Shown: one piece after another, positions 20,101 through 32,570 of the stretch
Numbering within the stretch: the first letter of the stretch is position 1
How the letters are laid out: each line of letters begins with the position of its first letter
Assembly: GCA_029834535.1 (NCBI GenBank)
Contig: JAQMWT010000572.1
Span: forward strand, 124,001 to 188,000
Reading direction: 5' to 3'
Source of the DNA: Chrysophaeum taylorii
Lineage: Eukaryota; Sar; Pelagophyceae; Pelagomonadales; Pelagomonadaceae
Length of the DNA: 64,000 bases
The notes under the pieces: generated by a model
Seen by the model: the letters and a program-made list of their open reading frames with translations, nothing else
Database searches by the model: none
Told to the model about the DNA's origin: nothing
Made by a program: the position numbers and the translations under genes

Positions 20101-23100
20101 GCCGCCGCCATCCTTGTCTTGTCGTTGAACAACATCGATACCGTTGAGGAACACGGTGACAAAGGCAGTGAGAGAGTAGATGTAGTAGGTGTGAATCTTT
20201 GAGAGATCGTTCATGATGAAAAATAGCCGCGACCCCCGGCATGCCACGGGCCGGTAGCGCTCCGAGGTGTTGTTGATCGACTCGGTTGTCTTGCGTCCCG
20301 CGGCGAGCTTTGCCTCGATCTCCTTGGCCGTCTTCTTCGCCGCCTCCAAGCCCTCGATCAATTCCTTGTCGTCAGTGATATCACCCTCGGCCGCAGCGAG
20401 ACGCCGCAGGATATCGTCCTCGATCTCGATCATTTTGATCTTGAACTGGTTCTCTTGTTGAATGAGCTCAACCTTCTGCGCCGCGAGGTCGGGCCTCTCC
20501 TTAGCGACCACCAGCGACAAGAGCTGGTCCTCCAGCCCGTCGGGAGTCACAGTGAAGTTAACTAGTGTGCACTCGGCTTGGATCTCGGGCGGATAGCTGC
20601 GCGGTGACACGTTCGACATGGGAGATCGCAACAATAACAACGACAACAACAGAGGCGAGACGAGGCAACGCGACGATCGACTTCTATTGGAAGTGCATGG
20701 CTTGCGTGAGTAAATGGGCACCAAGATATGCGCGCGCTGACATCAAAGCTGGACGCTGTCCTTTACTGTGGGTTGCTGAGCTTGGTGTGGAGCCTATTTT
20801 ACGCAATTTTTCATCAGCGGATAGCATACGACACGTTGCATAATGCACAACAATATAGGACACCGCGCGTTGCATCATTCTGAAATTGGCGTGGTATTCG
20901 ACCTCGTCTTCGCCCAACACGAGGAAGTAACGGTTGCCACGGCGAATTTTGGCGCGCTGGACAGCAGGCATGATCGAGGCCTCGATTGACTCGCCCATGT
21001 TCTCGACGAGCATGGGAAAGCCGCCTTCGAGGCAAGTCTTGAGCGTGCGAAGGAGGTCTTTGTTGCCAAGTCTGGAAACGCGGAGAGCGCGGTCGCGGTC
21101 GCGACTGTTCTGTGCCTTGACCCAGGTGATTCCCTGGAGCTGCGGGTCGATGAGGAGCGGCCATCGCGTGGTTCTCTCGACGATGGCACCGTTCTCCGTC
21201 GAGACCGGGTCGGCCGGGAGTTTCATGGTCTGCCATGTCGCAACCTCGGCGTCGTTCGTCAGCGTCGTGAGTGGGTTACAGTCTTTGGACATCGGTACGG
21301 CTGCACCCTTGGCCGGTGCGCGCAGCTTTGGGATCCAGCACTCCTCTAGGAGCCGAGTGCGGTATTGCTTGGTGAACGGTCCGATGTACGAGATGAAGGC
21401 AGCCGAGAGAAGCGTATCACCGACAAGCAAATCGCGACTTTTTTGAAGCTCCTCGATGCCCTGGTTCCAGCGGACATTCTCTGAGCTCAGGGCGTTGAGT
21501 AGCCGCGAGGCAAGGGCCAACTTCATCTGGCCCTTGGCCACTACGGCTTCGGCCCTTTCTTTGACGGCCTCGGCTTCCTTCAACTCGACGATGAGCTTGG
21601 ATAACCTCTCCTCCAGCTCGGCCACCTTGGCGCGCACCGCACTTAATTTCTCGTTTGCTTCAGCAAGCTGCTGCGTCGACTCGGCCACAAGCTTCTTTTT
21701 CGGCTCAACCATCGAGACAACGTCGTAGTACACCACGATGTTGACAACCCAATTACACAATCCCGCTGCAGCCGAATTTTTGCCTTCAATGACCTCGGGC
21801 TTGAAGTGCTCCATCGAAAGATAGTAGCGGACCTCCTTGAAATTGAGCGCCGAAACCTTACCGGCGTCGAACACGTTCTTGAAATCCTTGAGCTCATCGA
21901 CAAACTTTTTAGGGTCCCCAAGCAGCGCTTTCTTCGCCATGTCCCAGCTGCGGTCCTTGTCCTTGACTTTGCCGTTTTTCTGCACGGTCACATTTGTGTT
22001 GACGCCGGCCAACAAAACAACGACTGCAGAGAAGACATCGTCGACGCCTGGCGGCGGCTTGGCCATCGTCTTGCACATTTGAAGCTGTTTCACGTCGAGA
22101 GTGTCAAGCGCCGCCATTGCCGCCTCGACTGCCGGAACCGCCTTTTCGAGATCCTCCTCCGCGCTCTTCTGCTTGGCCGCAACCTCGGCAGCGATCTTTG
22201 TAACCTTTTTCTCCTCGATCGCTGCGTTCTCCGACTCGAGCTCGACGACTTCCTTCTCCGCCTTGACGCGCTTGGCGATGCCGTCTGCCGTGGCCTTCTT
22301 TTCTTCGGCGTCTGCAACCTTGTCCGCGATTTCTGCCTTGAGGACGTCCACGACCTGCGTGCAGTCTTCCAGCTTCTTGACACCATTCTTGAGCCGAGCC
22401 GACGCCATGTCGTTCTCGTCTCGCTTTTGTTCTAAGATTTTTGCATAGAGCTTGAGGAGCTCAAGGTATGACTTGGGCGTCGAGTAAACATATCGGCCCT
22501 CCATGTCAAAGAATTCGGCCGCCATCTTGTTGGTGCTGTCGAAAGAGTACGGCATGAACGCCTCGATCTGCCGTCGGACTTGGTCGTTCCCGAGGTCCTC
22601 GATGGACGCCAAGAATTTACACCCTACCGAAAACAGCGCTTGCTTGGGCCAAGGTTGGAACCAATCGATTGAAGTACCTAGATCGACAGAGTCAACGCAT
22701 ACTTTTTGTGAAGTAAGGGTTTGCGACTCACAATTAACCAAGGCCGGGAACTTGCGGCAACGCGTTCGAAAGTCTTCACCAACAGGACTGAAGCAAAGGA
22801 CGACGTGGAGGTTTTTGCGGACCTCGCTCAGGAAAAATTCGTATATCTGGCCGGGCTCGACGCAGGTCGGATCCGCCGCCTTGGCGCGCTTCGTTACACT
22901 GTTGATGACTGCATCTTTCTCGTCTTGTGCATAGAGATCTGCGATGTCGGCAGATCCAAGGAGATCGTTGAGATAAACGCAGAACTTCTCGTTAGTGATG
23001 TCAGAGTCGGAGAATAAGAAGAGCACACCTTCGTTCTTAACGCCCGCCTTTTGATACATCGCTTGGAGATCTGCCTTGAGATCCCCGATACCGTAAGTCG

Positions 23101-26100
23101 CGGAAATCTGGATTGTGCGAGTCTGGTAGTCACAGATGAAACCCGCAAGCCTGGTCAAAGATTTCTTGCCACTTCCACCAACTCCCACCAACATCGCGTG
23201 GCCGCTCGGGTTGTTGATAATTCGCGTGATCCGGCAGACATGATTGAGCGCATCTTCAAAGAGCACGAGATCCATAACGGCCGCCTGCTGGTTGTAATCG
23301 TCCAATGCGTTGTCCAGGATCTTTTGCAAATCCTCAATGCCTGCGAGAGATTATGGTCCGAAGCGGGCGGCGGCGGTTAAAGGGAGATTCTTCTCACCGC
23401 CCAAGACAGGTGCATAGATAGGTTCGTCGTCAACAAAGTGGCAGAAAATAGTCTTGCCAGGGTTGCTCTCTGGAAAACTTTTCTTCGCGGTCGTCGTCAG
23501 CACCGCGTCGAACTTGCTCAAGTCCTCTGGACTGACGAGCCGGTCGGCATACACGCGCTGGCACTCGTGCTGCCAGCAGTCGACCAGAATGGCCGAGTCT
23601 TTGAATTTCGCGGGTGTCGACATAAGCAAGCCCTGGAAAACGGCCGCGAGATGGCGAACGGAGAACTCGTAGCTGCGAGATTCGAACGACGAAAATTAAT
23701 TGGGCCGCGGGACAGAGAAGATGACATTTCACACGAGGCAGGCAGACACGGGTAAAGGCTGGAAGTTTTGCGCAGTCTTTCTAAATGTCTCAGAGACGGC
23801 CTTGTGAACGGCCATTGTCCCTTTGATGAGCTTTGGCACCATTTGGAGCATCTCCTCATTCCCCGGGAATATGCTGTTGAGGTGTCCGAACAGATAGGTT
23901 TCAAAGATGGTGGTGAGTGACGAGTCGTTCGGCATGGAAATGGAAAAGGTTGTGAAATGTCGCTGGAGACGAGGATTGATTTGAAACGATCCTGCGTGAA
24001 GATACTAAGACAGTATCAGAGAGTCTCGATGATTTGGACACTGCCAGGCCACCGGCCGACGGATTCAACGCGGTGAGGTACTGGCATTTCTCCACGGTTT
24101 TCAGGGTGAGTTTGGCCAGGTCGTAGAAGTGACCGTAATCAATGTGCTGTCGAATGAGCGCGATGCCCGACTGGGTGTTGTACTTATCGAGCTCGGGCAA
24201 GTTGAGATCGTCGATGAAGTACACCAAGTGAGCAGCGCCGGGAGGTCCGTAGAGCGACCCAGTCTTTTTTTGAAGGGGAACCTCAAGGTTGGCCTGAAGG
24301 ACAAGGCCCGACGTGTAAAAGTTCATATTGATGGTCGTGGAAAGCATGCACTGTTTGTCAAGGGCTTTGAGCTGCCCGCGAATAAGCTGTGTCTTGCCCG
24401 TGCCGCTCGGGCCGGCTAACATGACGGAATGGTGGCCCTCGATGAGGCGCGCCATCCAGAAGCTGACGCTCGCCGACTCTCCAGTCGGCACCGTGAGATC
24501 CGACATGCTTTGCTCTTTAGAGTTGAATGCGACTTCTTGGAACGCCGGACTCGCCTTCCACGTGTCGAAGGTCATCGTCTCCGTGTTTAGCCAGTAGTCG
24601 AACACCGTGTCCTTGGACGGAAACTGGACGTTTCTAAACGTCTTCTTCCACCACTCGCTGAACAGCTTACGGTAGTCACGGCCATCATCGCCAACACCGA
24701 GCGCTGAACCAAGTGCCCACACGGCAGCAAACACAAACGTCATTTCGACATTTTTTTCGGTCGAGAGCTCGTTCGGCGTCAATAGAGAATCAAGCAAACG
24801 CAGCAAATTCACGACAAGCGTCGTCTCCTGTTGCGGAATAGAGGTGAGGAGGCGCCTAAAGTGGCGGAGCGACTGCTCGATGTAGGTATCGAATGCACTA
24901 GTCAACCACGTTTTGGAATCGTCAGAAAAGTCTCGCGTGGACACCCACGTGTTTATCAAACCTACGACGAGAGATCGTCGAATTTCAAGTCAAGGGAACT
25001 GGACGCGTGAATTACTTTTCCACTGAAAGCCCTCGTCTGTACTGATGTATAAAATCCCTGCCCGAGAGACCTGTGGGAAGCTTGTGACGCTGCGTCACGA
25101 TATTGCCTTATACCGTCGCGGGCGTCGCGTATTTTAGGTCTCTGATTTCGAAAATCATCCGCATGTGAGGTTTAAGAGGGATCTGCGTGTCGGTGTTATT
25201 TCCAGAATTTCAAAACACCCTCACTCTTTCGTTCGATGCGAGCGTTAGGAGGCGGTTGTCGTCCATTACAGAGTTCATGCTTTCAATCCAGTTGGCATCC
25301 AAATCGCCTTTTAAAATATAGGTCACGTGCACGGCACATGCGATAAACACAACCCTCCTTCTGAACAACAGTTGGCACAACAACTAGTATTATCCTCTGC
25401 GGATTGATCACTGCTGCGCACACTTTGTCCGGTCGAGAATCGACAACTGACTTTGCATCCTCCGAGCATCCCCACAGAGCTCCCACGAGGATTCCAGGCG
25501 TCATGATCGAAATTCGGATGGATGAACGCATAATGGCACAGGCTCGGACGAGGACTGACAAACGTCATCGCATGAACGACGATTTCCGTGTACGCCACGC
25601 CCAAAGTTGTGCGGTATAATTCGGTCGACGTTGCGGTCGCTTTTGCAGCACGAGTGGAACGATGTGCTCGCGGAACTCATGGTGGTGCAACAATCGCCGG
25701 CGTTTACTCGTTTTGAAAAAGGTGGCTCCGACTTCGCACAACCCAGGCGCGAAGGACGGAATCGGACAATCATTCGAAGCGTAAAATCACCAATGCTCAG
25801 ACACCTCTGAGTTTGCGGATTGCCTTCGTGTCGGAACTGGGCATCCAAAAACAGCAGAAAGGCTCCATTCCGTCTAGCACAAGCTAACTCGCACAAATCC
25901 TAAGACCGCCGCGTTTCGCGATGATGCTGTGACTGACCCAGGCCTTGATTTGCCATATGCTTGAAGTCTTTTCAACCCAAGCCGTAAGAGCTACACATCA
26001 CGTTGGTAAACCGGAATAAATTTGTACAGTGGGCTGTAGCGAATTATCCGGTCGATGCGACGCTGGATAAGATTGGGTAGGTCATCTGGTCCGCCCAAAT

Positions 26101-29100
26101 TCTCATCAAAATAACATGTGTTGCAGGCGGTAGATGAACGGCTCATCGTGACAACAGCAGCGGTCTCAACCACTCCAAGACTCCGTTTTGGCGACTCGCG
26201 CCGCGGGGTGGGACGCCAGTTGACGCCGCGAGCAAACGTCGTGCAGCGAGGTTTCAGCGGCAGCCGACTTAGCAGAGTGTCGTAGCTTTGCGTGACTCGT
26301 CGCATCGCGAAGATGTCGCGAGCTATTGTCGTCAGACACAAGATGTCAGGAGCCGTCAGAAGGTGACGTCCTCATAACACGAGATGTCCTATTTTGCAGA
26401 ACACACAAGCTTTGGGTCAGATGCTGTATCGCGCCCATTCTGCACTTCTCTCGGTACTCCACCCCTGATCCAGAGACGCTCGACTTCAGCGTGTTTAAGT
26501 TTTCGTCGGCTTTACGGCACACTGCCGAAATCTCATCCAAGGTCCTTCGCAGGGCCCGTTGTTGTAGGCTTTGGCAAAACGAGTCCTTCTTGTCGGCCGA
26601 TTTGCCGTTGTTCGAAAACACCCGGGTTCAATTTTGCTCCAAACAAGTGGAGGAAGCGCATCCCGGACTTGGAAGGAAACTCGCAGCGGCGTGTTGCATC
26701 GAACTCATGGTTGCACTCAAAGTAGCAGGGTCGCCGCTTGAGCGTAGTTCGATTATTACGATGGCAACCACACCATGCGTTCATCAACGTCCAACCGATC
26801 GGCAATTTATGCGAAGTATTCGTTTTGAATTCAGTGCGGCGGGTCTGCAATGCTTTACCCCATCGACACGACAGCGCTCGTTCGCACGAAGACCCCGATC
26901 TTTCTTGGGTGAGCCACAGCGCTCGTGCACGAAACAAATCGAGAAGGACATCTCACTCTTAGAAATTTCACGGTCGCCACAACAAACAAAAAATAAACAA
27001 CGCATACGCACCGTCAAGCAGAATCCACTTTGGTTTTTCGTCTGGAATTGCCCCGAGATCTCGCATGATCGTGGAGAGTAGGCCATCTTTCCAATCACGT
27101 GTCACCATGTTTATGTACCCTTTTGGCAAAAGCGTATGCGCGTGTTGCAAACGGAACAAACTCACCATAAAGGTCTTGCGTTGGCAAAGTTTTCGGGTTG
27201 AGCTGCGTCCACAAAGTCAGTTGGATTCGCGTGATTCAGACGCTGGGACTAACGTCCGTGATTTTGACTGGGTTCTCGGGGTCCTTGATAGCGCGCGCCC
27301 GTGCGAGCGTCTTCCAGCAAGTAGACTTAAATGCACCCGGAGGTCCCATCACGAAGACACAGTGACGAATCGCTAAGAGCTCGTCGAGCTGAACACACTT
27401 CAACTTAAAGATGTCGCTGCCGTACGTGCCGGACTCTTCGACGGCCTTCTCTACTGCGACCTCTAAGGCCTGGTCAATCTTCCGGGGCGGGTCGAGCCCG
27501 GGGAAAAGGTCGTTGAGGAGCCCGAAGAAGACTACCTCGTCGACCTTGACGATCTTAGCGATGTTGAAGTCGCGGAGCGCTCGCATAAGAATCGAGTCCT
27601 CGTCACTGTCAGGGTCTGTGCGGAGCAGCATCCCGGCAACGACAAGCACCGACTTGATCGCGCGAAGGCCCCAATCATAGCTGCGCGCACATAAGTCAAA
27701 CTTACTGCCAACAACGGGCCACTCACTGGTCTTGCTTGGAGAGCAGGTCTTTGAGAAGCGAATAAAGCGAATAGAACTTGGACGCTAAGACCTTCGAAGT
27801 CACGAAGCCCTGGGCCATGAGCATGTTCTCGCAGATGAGAACAAGATCAGGGACCATCACAGTCATCGGTCGGAAGAGCGCCTTGAGACCCTCGGGTAGC
27901 TCGGACCGGCCGAGGTAGCCAGGGTTCATTGTGATGAAGGCACCGCACGTTTCGTCGAGCCGAACCTCGTCGCCCTCGATCATAGTTACGTGGCACGCCG
28001 GGTCGAAGGGTGTTCCTGATTTCTTAGAGCGAATCTTCTCGTTCTTTACTCGTCGGACACCGTTGCAGACGGCCTTAAACTGCACGGTGCAAACGGAGAG
28101 CACCTCTGGAATCAGCCGGTTGAACTCGTCGAAGCAGCCCCAAGAGCCCGAGCAGGCGAGGCCCTTGAATATGTTGCTGGGAAAAAAAAAACAATCAATG
28201 AAAATCATATTGGCTACATTGCAGAAAGACAACGAATAGATGCGAACAGCATAAGGTCGAAGTAAGACCACTGACAAAAGAGCCCAACATTGGCCGTCTT
28301 TGAGTAATGCGAGGCGTGACACATGTGAAAGAAACGACGGACGCTGCAAGTACCCAAGCGACTTGAAGTCCATCTCGGGCGAGCAGTTGAAGACGTAGCA
28401 ACACTTGCCGAGCGCGCTTGCGAGATCCTTGGTGGTCTCCGTTTTCCTGAAACGAGTGTTGGTGGACGAAGGACATGCTACAGCACAGTCAGTAAAAGAC
28501 GCGAAGAAGAACGCCGGTCGCGCACCACGAAGGGCTCGCGAAACAGCCAGACACACAACAACAGAGACAATCAAAACATAAGAATAACAAGGCTATGCTC
28601 ACCCGGTACCCGCTGGTCCAGCGGGCGCGCAGCCCATACATAAATTGAGAGCCTGGGTGGCCGTGACGTAGACGCGATCCGTGAGTGGCGTCACGACGAG
28701 GCGCGGGCCATTGCCGAGGTACTCGAAGCCATAGTCGAACTCAGCGTTGAGAATGTGGGCGACAAAACGGTTTTGCGCCTTGTCGTATCTCATCTTGAGC
28801 TGCGATTGCCACTGGAAACTCGAGAACTGGTATGCTTTCTGACGTAAAGCTTTTTCAATCATATCGCGAGAATGGGCGTCATATGTAATCATGCACATGA
28901 CGCGCGTGCGCGTCGCCTTGTCGAGGTTGGTCTTGGTGAGCTTGATGAGGTCGGAGAGCTGGGCGATGGTCTTGTCATAGTAGACCTGAACCGGCTGCTC
29001 GCCCGAGTTGACAGCCTTCTCCATGGCCTGCTCGTACTCACTGGCGTAGTAAATCGCTGCGATGAGGAGACCAATTTGCGCGGCGTCTGTCGCGTTGGTT

Positions 29101-31789
29101 TTGCCGTCGGAGCTTGCCGACGTGTCTTGGAGCCACTCTGTTCTAGGCTGCGTCGCGTACCGCTGGAGTGATTTGAGCGCTTGTTTAGTCAGCGCGGACT
29201 GTTGCGCTTCGAGCACAGTCTGTAGGTAGATCTCCACCTTGCCAAGCAAGGGAGGCGGCGGTACGAATTCGCAGTACTCCTTGCCGACGCCCGCAATCCA
29301 CGAGGTTGCCGACGGCCGACCCGACGTCGCATCGTTCTCTGTCAGTGTGAGACTCTTCGTCGCGAGCATCACTTTGTCGACATGTCTCATGATGAGCTTC
29401 GGCGTGCTACCGTTTGACAGAATATCCAGCAAGTCAGCCTACAGTGCGAAAAAGCGAGTGGCATTGTGCGCAATGCAAACGGCACACCTCGCTGACGAAA
29501 TAGAAGCGAGCAAACTGCATTCGCTTGCTGTCCAAGAACCTGATTCGCAAACATCAACGCGGAGACATCAGAGCGAGACTTACTCGTTAAGAGATTTTTT
29601 GCACATCTCCTGCTTGGTAGTGATATCCTCTAAGGTCGCGATGAGATTTTCCTTGTTGCAGGCGGTCTTGACGTTTTTCGTCTTGTGAGCGGTCCTGAGC
29701 ATGTCGCGGACAGTCGCGTCGATCTCGGCAAACTTCGCGGCTGTCTCGGGGAGCTCGCGCTTGACCTGCGGAAATAGCGTTGGTCTTGGTGTCATCTCGT
29801 CGGTGCGCATATGCAACAACAAATTGAAATCGGTGAACAATGGCATTATCGTCGAATCCATCATCAAAGCGCGCTTCGAGACGAAAACGTGCCAATCTTT
29901 CGCCGGATTACACCATAACGAGACGAGTTAGATGACCAGGACGATGACGACGTTGCAATAAAAGCGCATCAACATACAAACAACTGTTCGCAGCAAAAAG
30001 TACACAAATTCAAAGATAACGACACGGCCCGCATGCCTCGTCACTTCCGATGAAGAGTGGCTCGAGGTAAGACCACATGCGTTGGAGCTCGGCAAGGATG
30101 GCGATGACCTCTCCCACATTCTGGAGCTCTTGTTGCCACATTGTCGACTGGGCCTTGAAGAAGTCATAGCGCGAGGAGACCATGGACTGGAGAGTGAGAA
30201 GGTCGGACTCGAGCTGCTCGAAGTCTTTCTCGTCCATTTTGAGGAGAGGCACCTCGGGGTCCTTGTCATACGGCGTCATCACGAAGATGATGCCGGCCCA
30301 GTTGGCCTCGAGAACTTTGAGAGTCTCTTCTTGCTTGGCCTCCTTGACAGCCTTGTCGGTGATCTCCTCGACAGCGAGCGCCATGGCGCCCTGGTGGAGC
30401 TCGAGGGCCAATATATCGGCGAGCTCGATGTTGGCGTTCTCGATAGGCGACGACTTGAGCTTGTCGGTGTGCATTCGAAGCTCATCCCAATGACGCGCCT
30501 TCATCGCAGGCGTGTGGAGACTGGTAATCAGCGGGCAGGACATGGAGAACTCTTTGGCACGTCGGTCGAGGTTCTTGAACGCATCCGACGCTTTAACGTT
30601 CTTGGGAAGTTTTTTGACCTTGGAGGCCATCTTCTTCGCGAGCTCCTCGAGCTCCTCGGGCACTAGGTCACGCCATTTTGTCTCGTGGGCCTCGTGAACG
30701 CTTTTGTCGAGCTCTGCGTCGACGCCCCACAAGCTGACGTACTCGTTGAGCATCTCGTCGATGTCGGCGACCAACGTCTCGGTTTTCTTCATCTCGTTCC
30801 CGATCTCGTGCACGTCGGCTAAGCTGCGCATGTGCTTGCAGCGATTCGACTCCTGCTTGTGCGAGGCTTGTTCGTCCTCGAGCAGCTCCATCGCGCGGGT
30901 TTGGCCTGTCTCGGCGAGCTTAAATGCAATCGTCGGGTCTTGGAGTTTTTTCTTGTACGCCCGGAGCCGGTTGTCAAACACCTGGATGTCGTCTCGCATC
31001 TTACGTTGGGCTTTTTCTTTTTCCTTGCGCTTTTTTTCATCGATCGCCTTTTGGCGCTCCTCTTCGGCACGGCGCTGTGCCTCCGCGATCGCCTTGGCGC
31101 GTGCCTCTTCGAGCGCCTTCTTGTGTGCCGCCTCGATGAAGACGAGCTGCTTCTCGACGCTCGCAACCGACTGCTTGATAACTGGCAACGTTTTCAAGTA
31201 GTCGACGATGTGCTTGTGGCCCCTGCGCTTTGCCATCCACATAACGTCGGCGCCGCGGACGTGCTCGAGCCGCGAGTTGAGAAGTGTGCTGAGGCCGGGC
31301 GCCACGGAAAGTGGCGACAGGTCTGCCTTTTCTACGAGCACCTTCATGAGAGATAGGTAGCCGTTGATCGCGCACGCATGGAGAGCGTTGACGCCCGAAA
31401 ATGGACACACGGAGGCGGCGTAGGCGCTGCTGGCGCCGTTCGCGACCACGTCGTCGACTATCTTAGCGTGGTTCAGGCTCTTGCGTTCGCGGCAGCCGTC
31501 GATGCGCCACTTTCCGGGCGCGAAGACCTGCGGCGAAAATGGCACGGAGGGTGCGCGGAACCCTACCTCGACCAGGATCTTTTGTGCATCCTGCAGCGAG
31601 CTTGAATCGGCGAAGGGTTCCACCGGCGGGGCCTGCGCGCAATCGTCCGAACAAGCGGTCTCGCATCATACGCATCGTCGCTCTCACGTTGCATCGGTAC
31701 ACTCGAAGGCCAAAGGCATCGCTTTTGAGAAGAGCAACGAGTTCCTCTGGAAGCGGCTCCTTCTCCTTCTTGTCCTCGGCCTCCGCCAT
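17167..31789 (-). CDS. Axonemal-type dynein heavy chain with N-terminal ankyrin repeats (complete, many exons)
   Basis: AAA+ motor of the axoneme. Starts at the ATG at 31787-31789 ([13 protein letters not shown]); exon 1 ends at 31688, a 55-nt intron follows (31633-31687), and the stop is at 17167. Order seen: ankyrin-like repeats ([20 protein letters not shown]; about residues 105-175), coiled coil, linker ([26 protein letters not shown]), AAA1 Walker A GPAGTG-KTETTKD split by an intron (about 28447-28603), CFDEFNRL and [17 protein letters not shown]2 [29 protein letters not shown]3 GPSGTGKTQ and [13 protein letters not shown]4 [10 protein letters not shown]; antiparallel stalk coils and microtubule-binding domain (about 21.5-22.4 kb); AAA5 [18 protein letters not shown]6 [14 protein letters not shown]-terminus [20 protein letters not shown] to [14 protein letters not shown]. 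At least 15 introns, mostly 45-60 nt, one of 1,704 nt. Estimated protein about 4,000 residues. The tail before the linker is only about 400 residues, so it probably belongs to a single-headed inner-arm-type class. Confidence 0.93.
25308..27011 (-). other. Oversized 1.7-kb intron inside the dynein gene
   Basis: Splice ends are readable: the minus-strand donor GTGCGT directly follows WILLDG (exon edge at 27012), and an AAAAG acceptor precedes the codons for [10 protein letters not shown] (exon edge at 25307). The joined reading is phase-correct and exactly fills the AAA2 sensor region. The intron is 30 times longer than its neighbours and less GC-rich. Reading frames inside it (for example minus 25501-25896, 25991-26341 and 26533-26937) show no family I recognise, and no matching terminal repeats were found at the ends. 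An old decayed insertion is the simplest explanation. Confidence 0.75.
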
Positions 31790-31955
31790 CGTTGCGGAGC
31801 CTTTTTAGGAGGCGGAAGGTCCAACGCCCGGTTTCACAGCACGCGGCGCTCAACCCTATCCCTCTCAGATGATTTATTACTTACGCGGTTCAATATGAAG
31901 ATGCAACATTGCTGACAACGCGTCGTTCACTTGGTGACGTCGCATACACGCGATA
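31790..31955. promoter_or_regulatory. Shared promoter region, dynein (-) and small plastid-type gene (+)
   Basis: A 166-bp gap between two start codons on opposite strands. It includes an AT-rich stretch (about 31861-31912). The promoter role is inferred from the layout. Confidence 0.4.
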
Positions 31956-32526
31956 ATGATGATGGTCGTCTGGCTGTTGGCCTTTTATTCGGCCGGGAGC
32001 TCCGCCTTGGTGATGTCCCCCGTGGGTACGGTGGCGCGCGCGGGAGGAGGACCGTTCGCGCCGCCGCCGACGCGCGTGGGCCCCTTTTCCGCGAAGACAG
32101 ACGAGAATTCCGAGGAGCGCAAACCGAAAATTACAATGCAAGGCCTCATGGAACTCGTCACGCTGGGCCTCGGCGCGCCCAACCTGGTGCTCTGCGTCCG
32201 TCCGTTCGCCAACGTGATGTTTGCTCACAGGGCACATTCAAGGGCGTCGACAAGGAAACGGGGGCTCTCAAGTTTGAGCTCGAGTCGAACCGCTTTATTG
32301 CGAAAGACGGCGCGTAGTCCCGTCCCTCTTTTCGAGTAGTTGGAAGCGGACAACTCAGTCTTCTTTTTCCTCCTCAGGCAAGGAATACAACTCGTTCGAC
32401 AACTCCAAAGGGACCTACTTTGAGTACGGCGAGGTCGACGAGTCTGAAGACGTCATGAAGAAGCTCGGGAATCTGTTTGGTATTGGGTCGAAGGACGACA
32501 ACGATGGGGCTAGTAATAAGAGATAA
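31956..32526 (+). CDS. Small probable plastid protein, three exons, unknown function
   Basis: Exon 1 (31956-32186) starts with a signal-peptide-like stretch MMMVVWLLAFYSAGSSALV and ends ITMQGLMELVTLGLGAPNL. A 44-nt GT-AG intron (32187-32230) joins it in phase 0 to exon 2 (from 32231), GTFKGVDKETGALKFELESN. Exon 3 begins at 32378 after a TCCTCAG acceptor and reads GKEYNSFDNSKGTYFEYGEV to a Lys/Arg tail with TAA at 32524-32526. The exon 2-3 junction needs a donor in phase 1 near 32309-32312, but only an out-of-phase GT (32314) or a GC (32310) is there. So either a GC-AG intron is used or one base differs. The protein resembles small plastid proteins of stramenopile algae, but I cannot name the family. 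It is divergent from dynein. Confidence 0.6.
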
Positions 32527-32547
32527 ATTGGCGGGTTAAATTGGACC

Positions 32548-32570
32548 CTATCTATCTATCTATCTATCTA
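32548..32570. repeat. (CTAT)n microsatellite abutting a start codon
   Basis: About 23 bases of CTAT units whose last A is the first base of the ATG of the next gene, so it forms the end of that gene's 5' UTR. Confidence 0.9.

Noticed and set aside
26326-27081. 251-codon plus-strand frame in the large dynein intron
   Set aside because: It has no ATG start and runs past the splice donor into conserved dynein coding sequence on the other strand.
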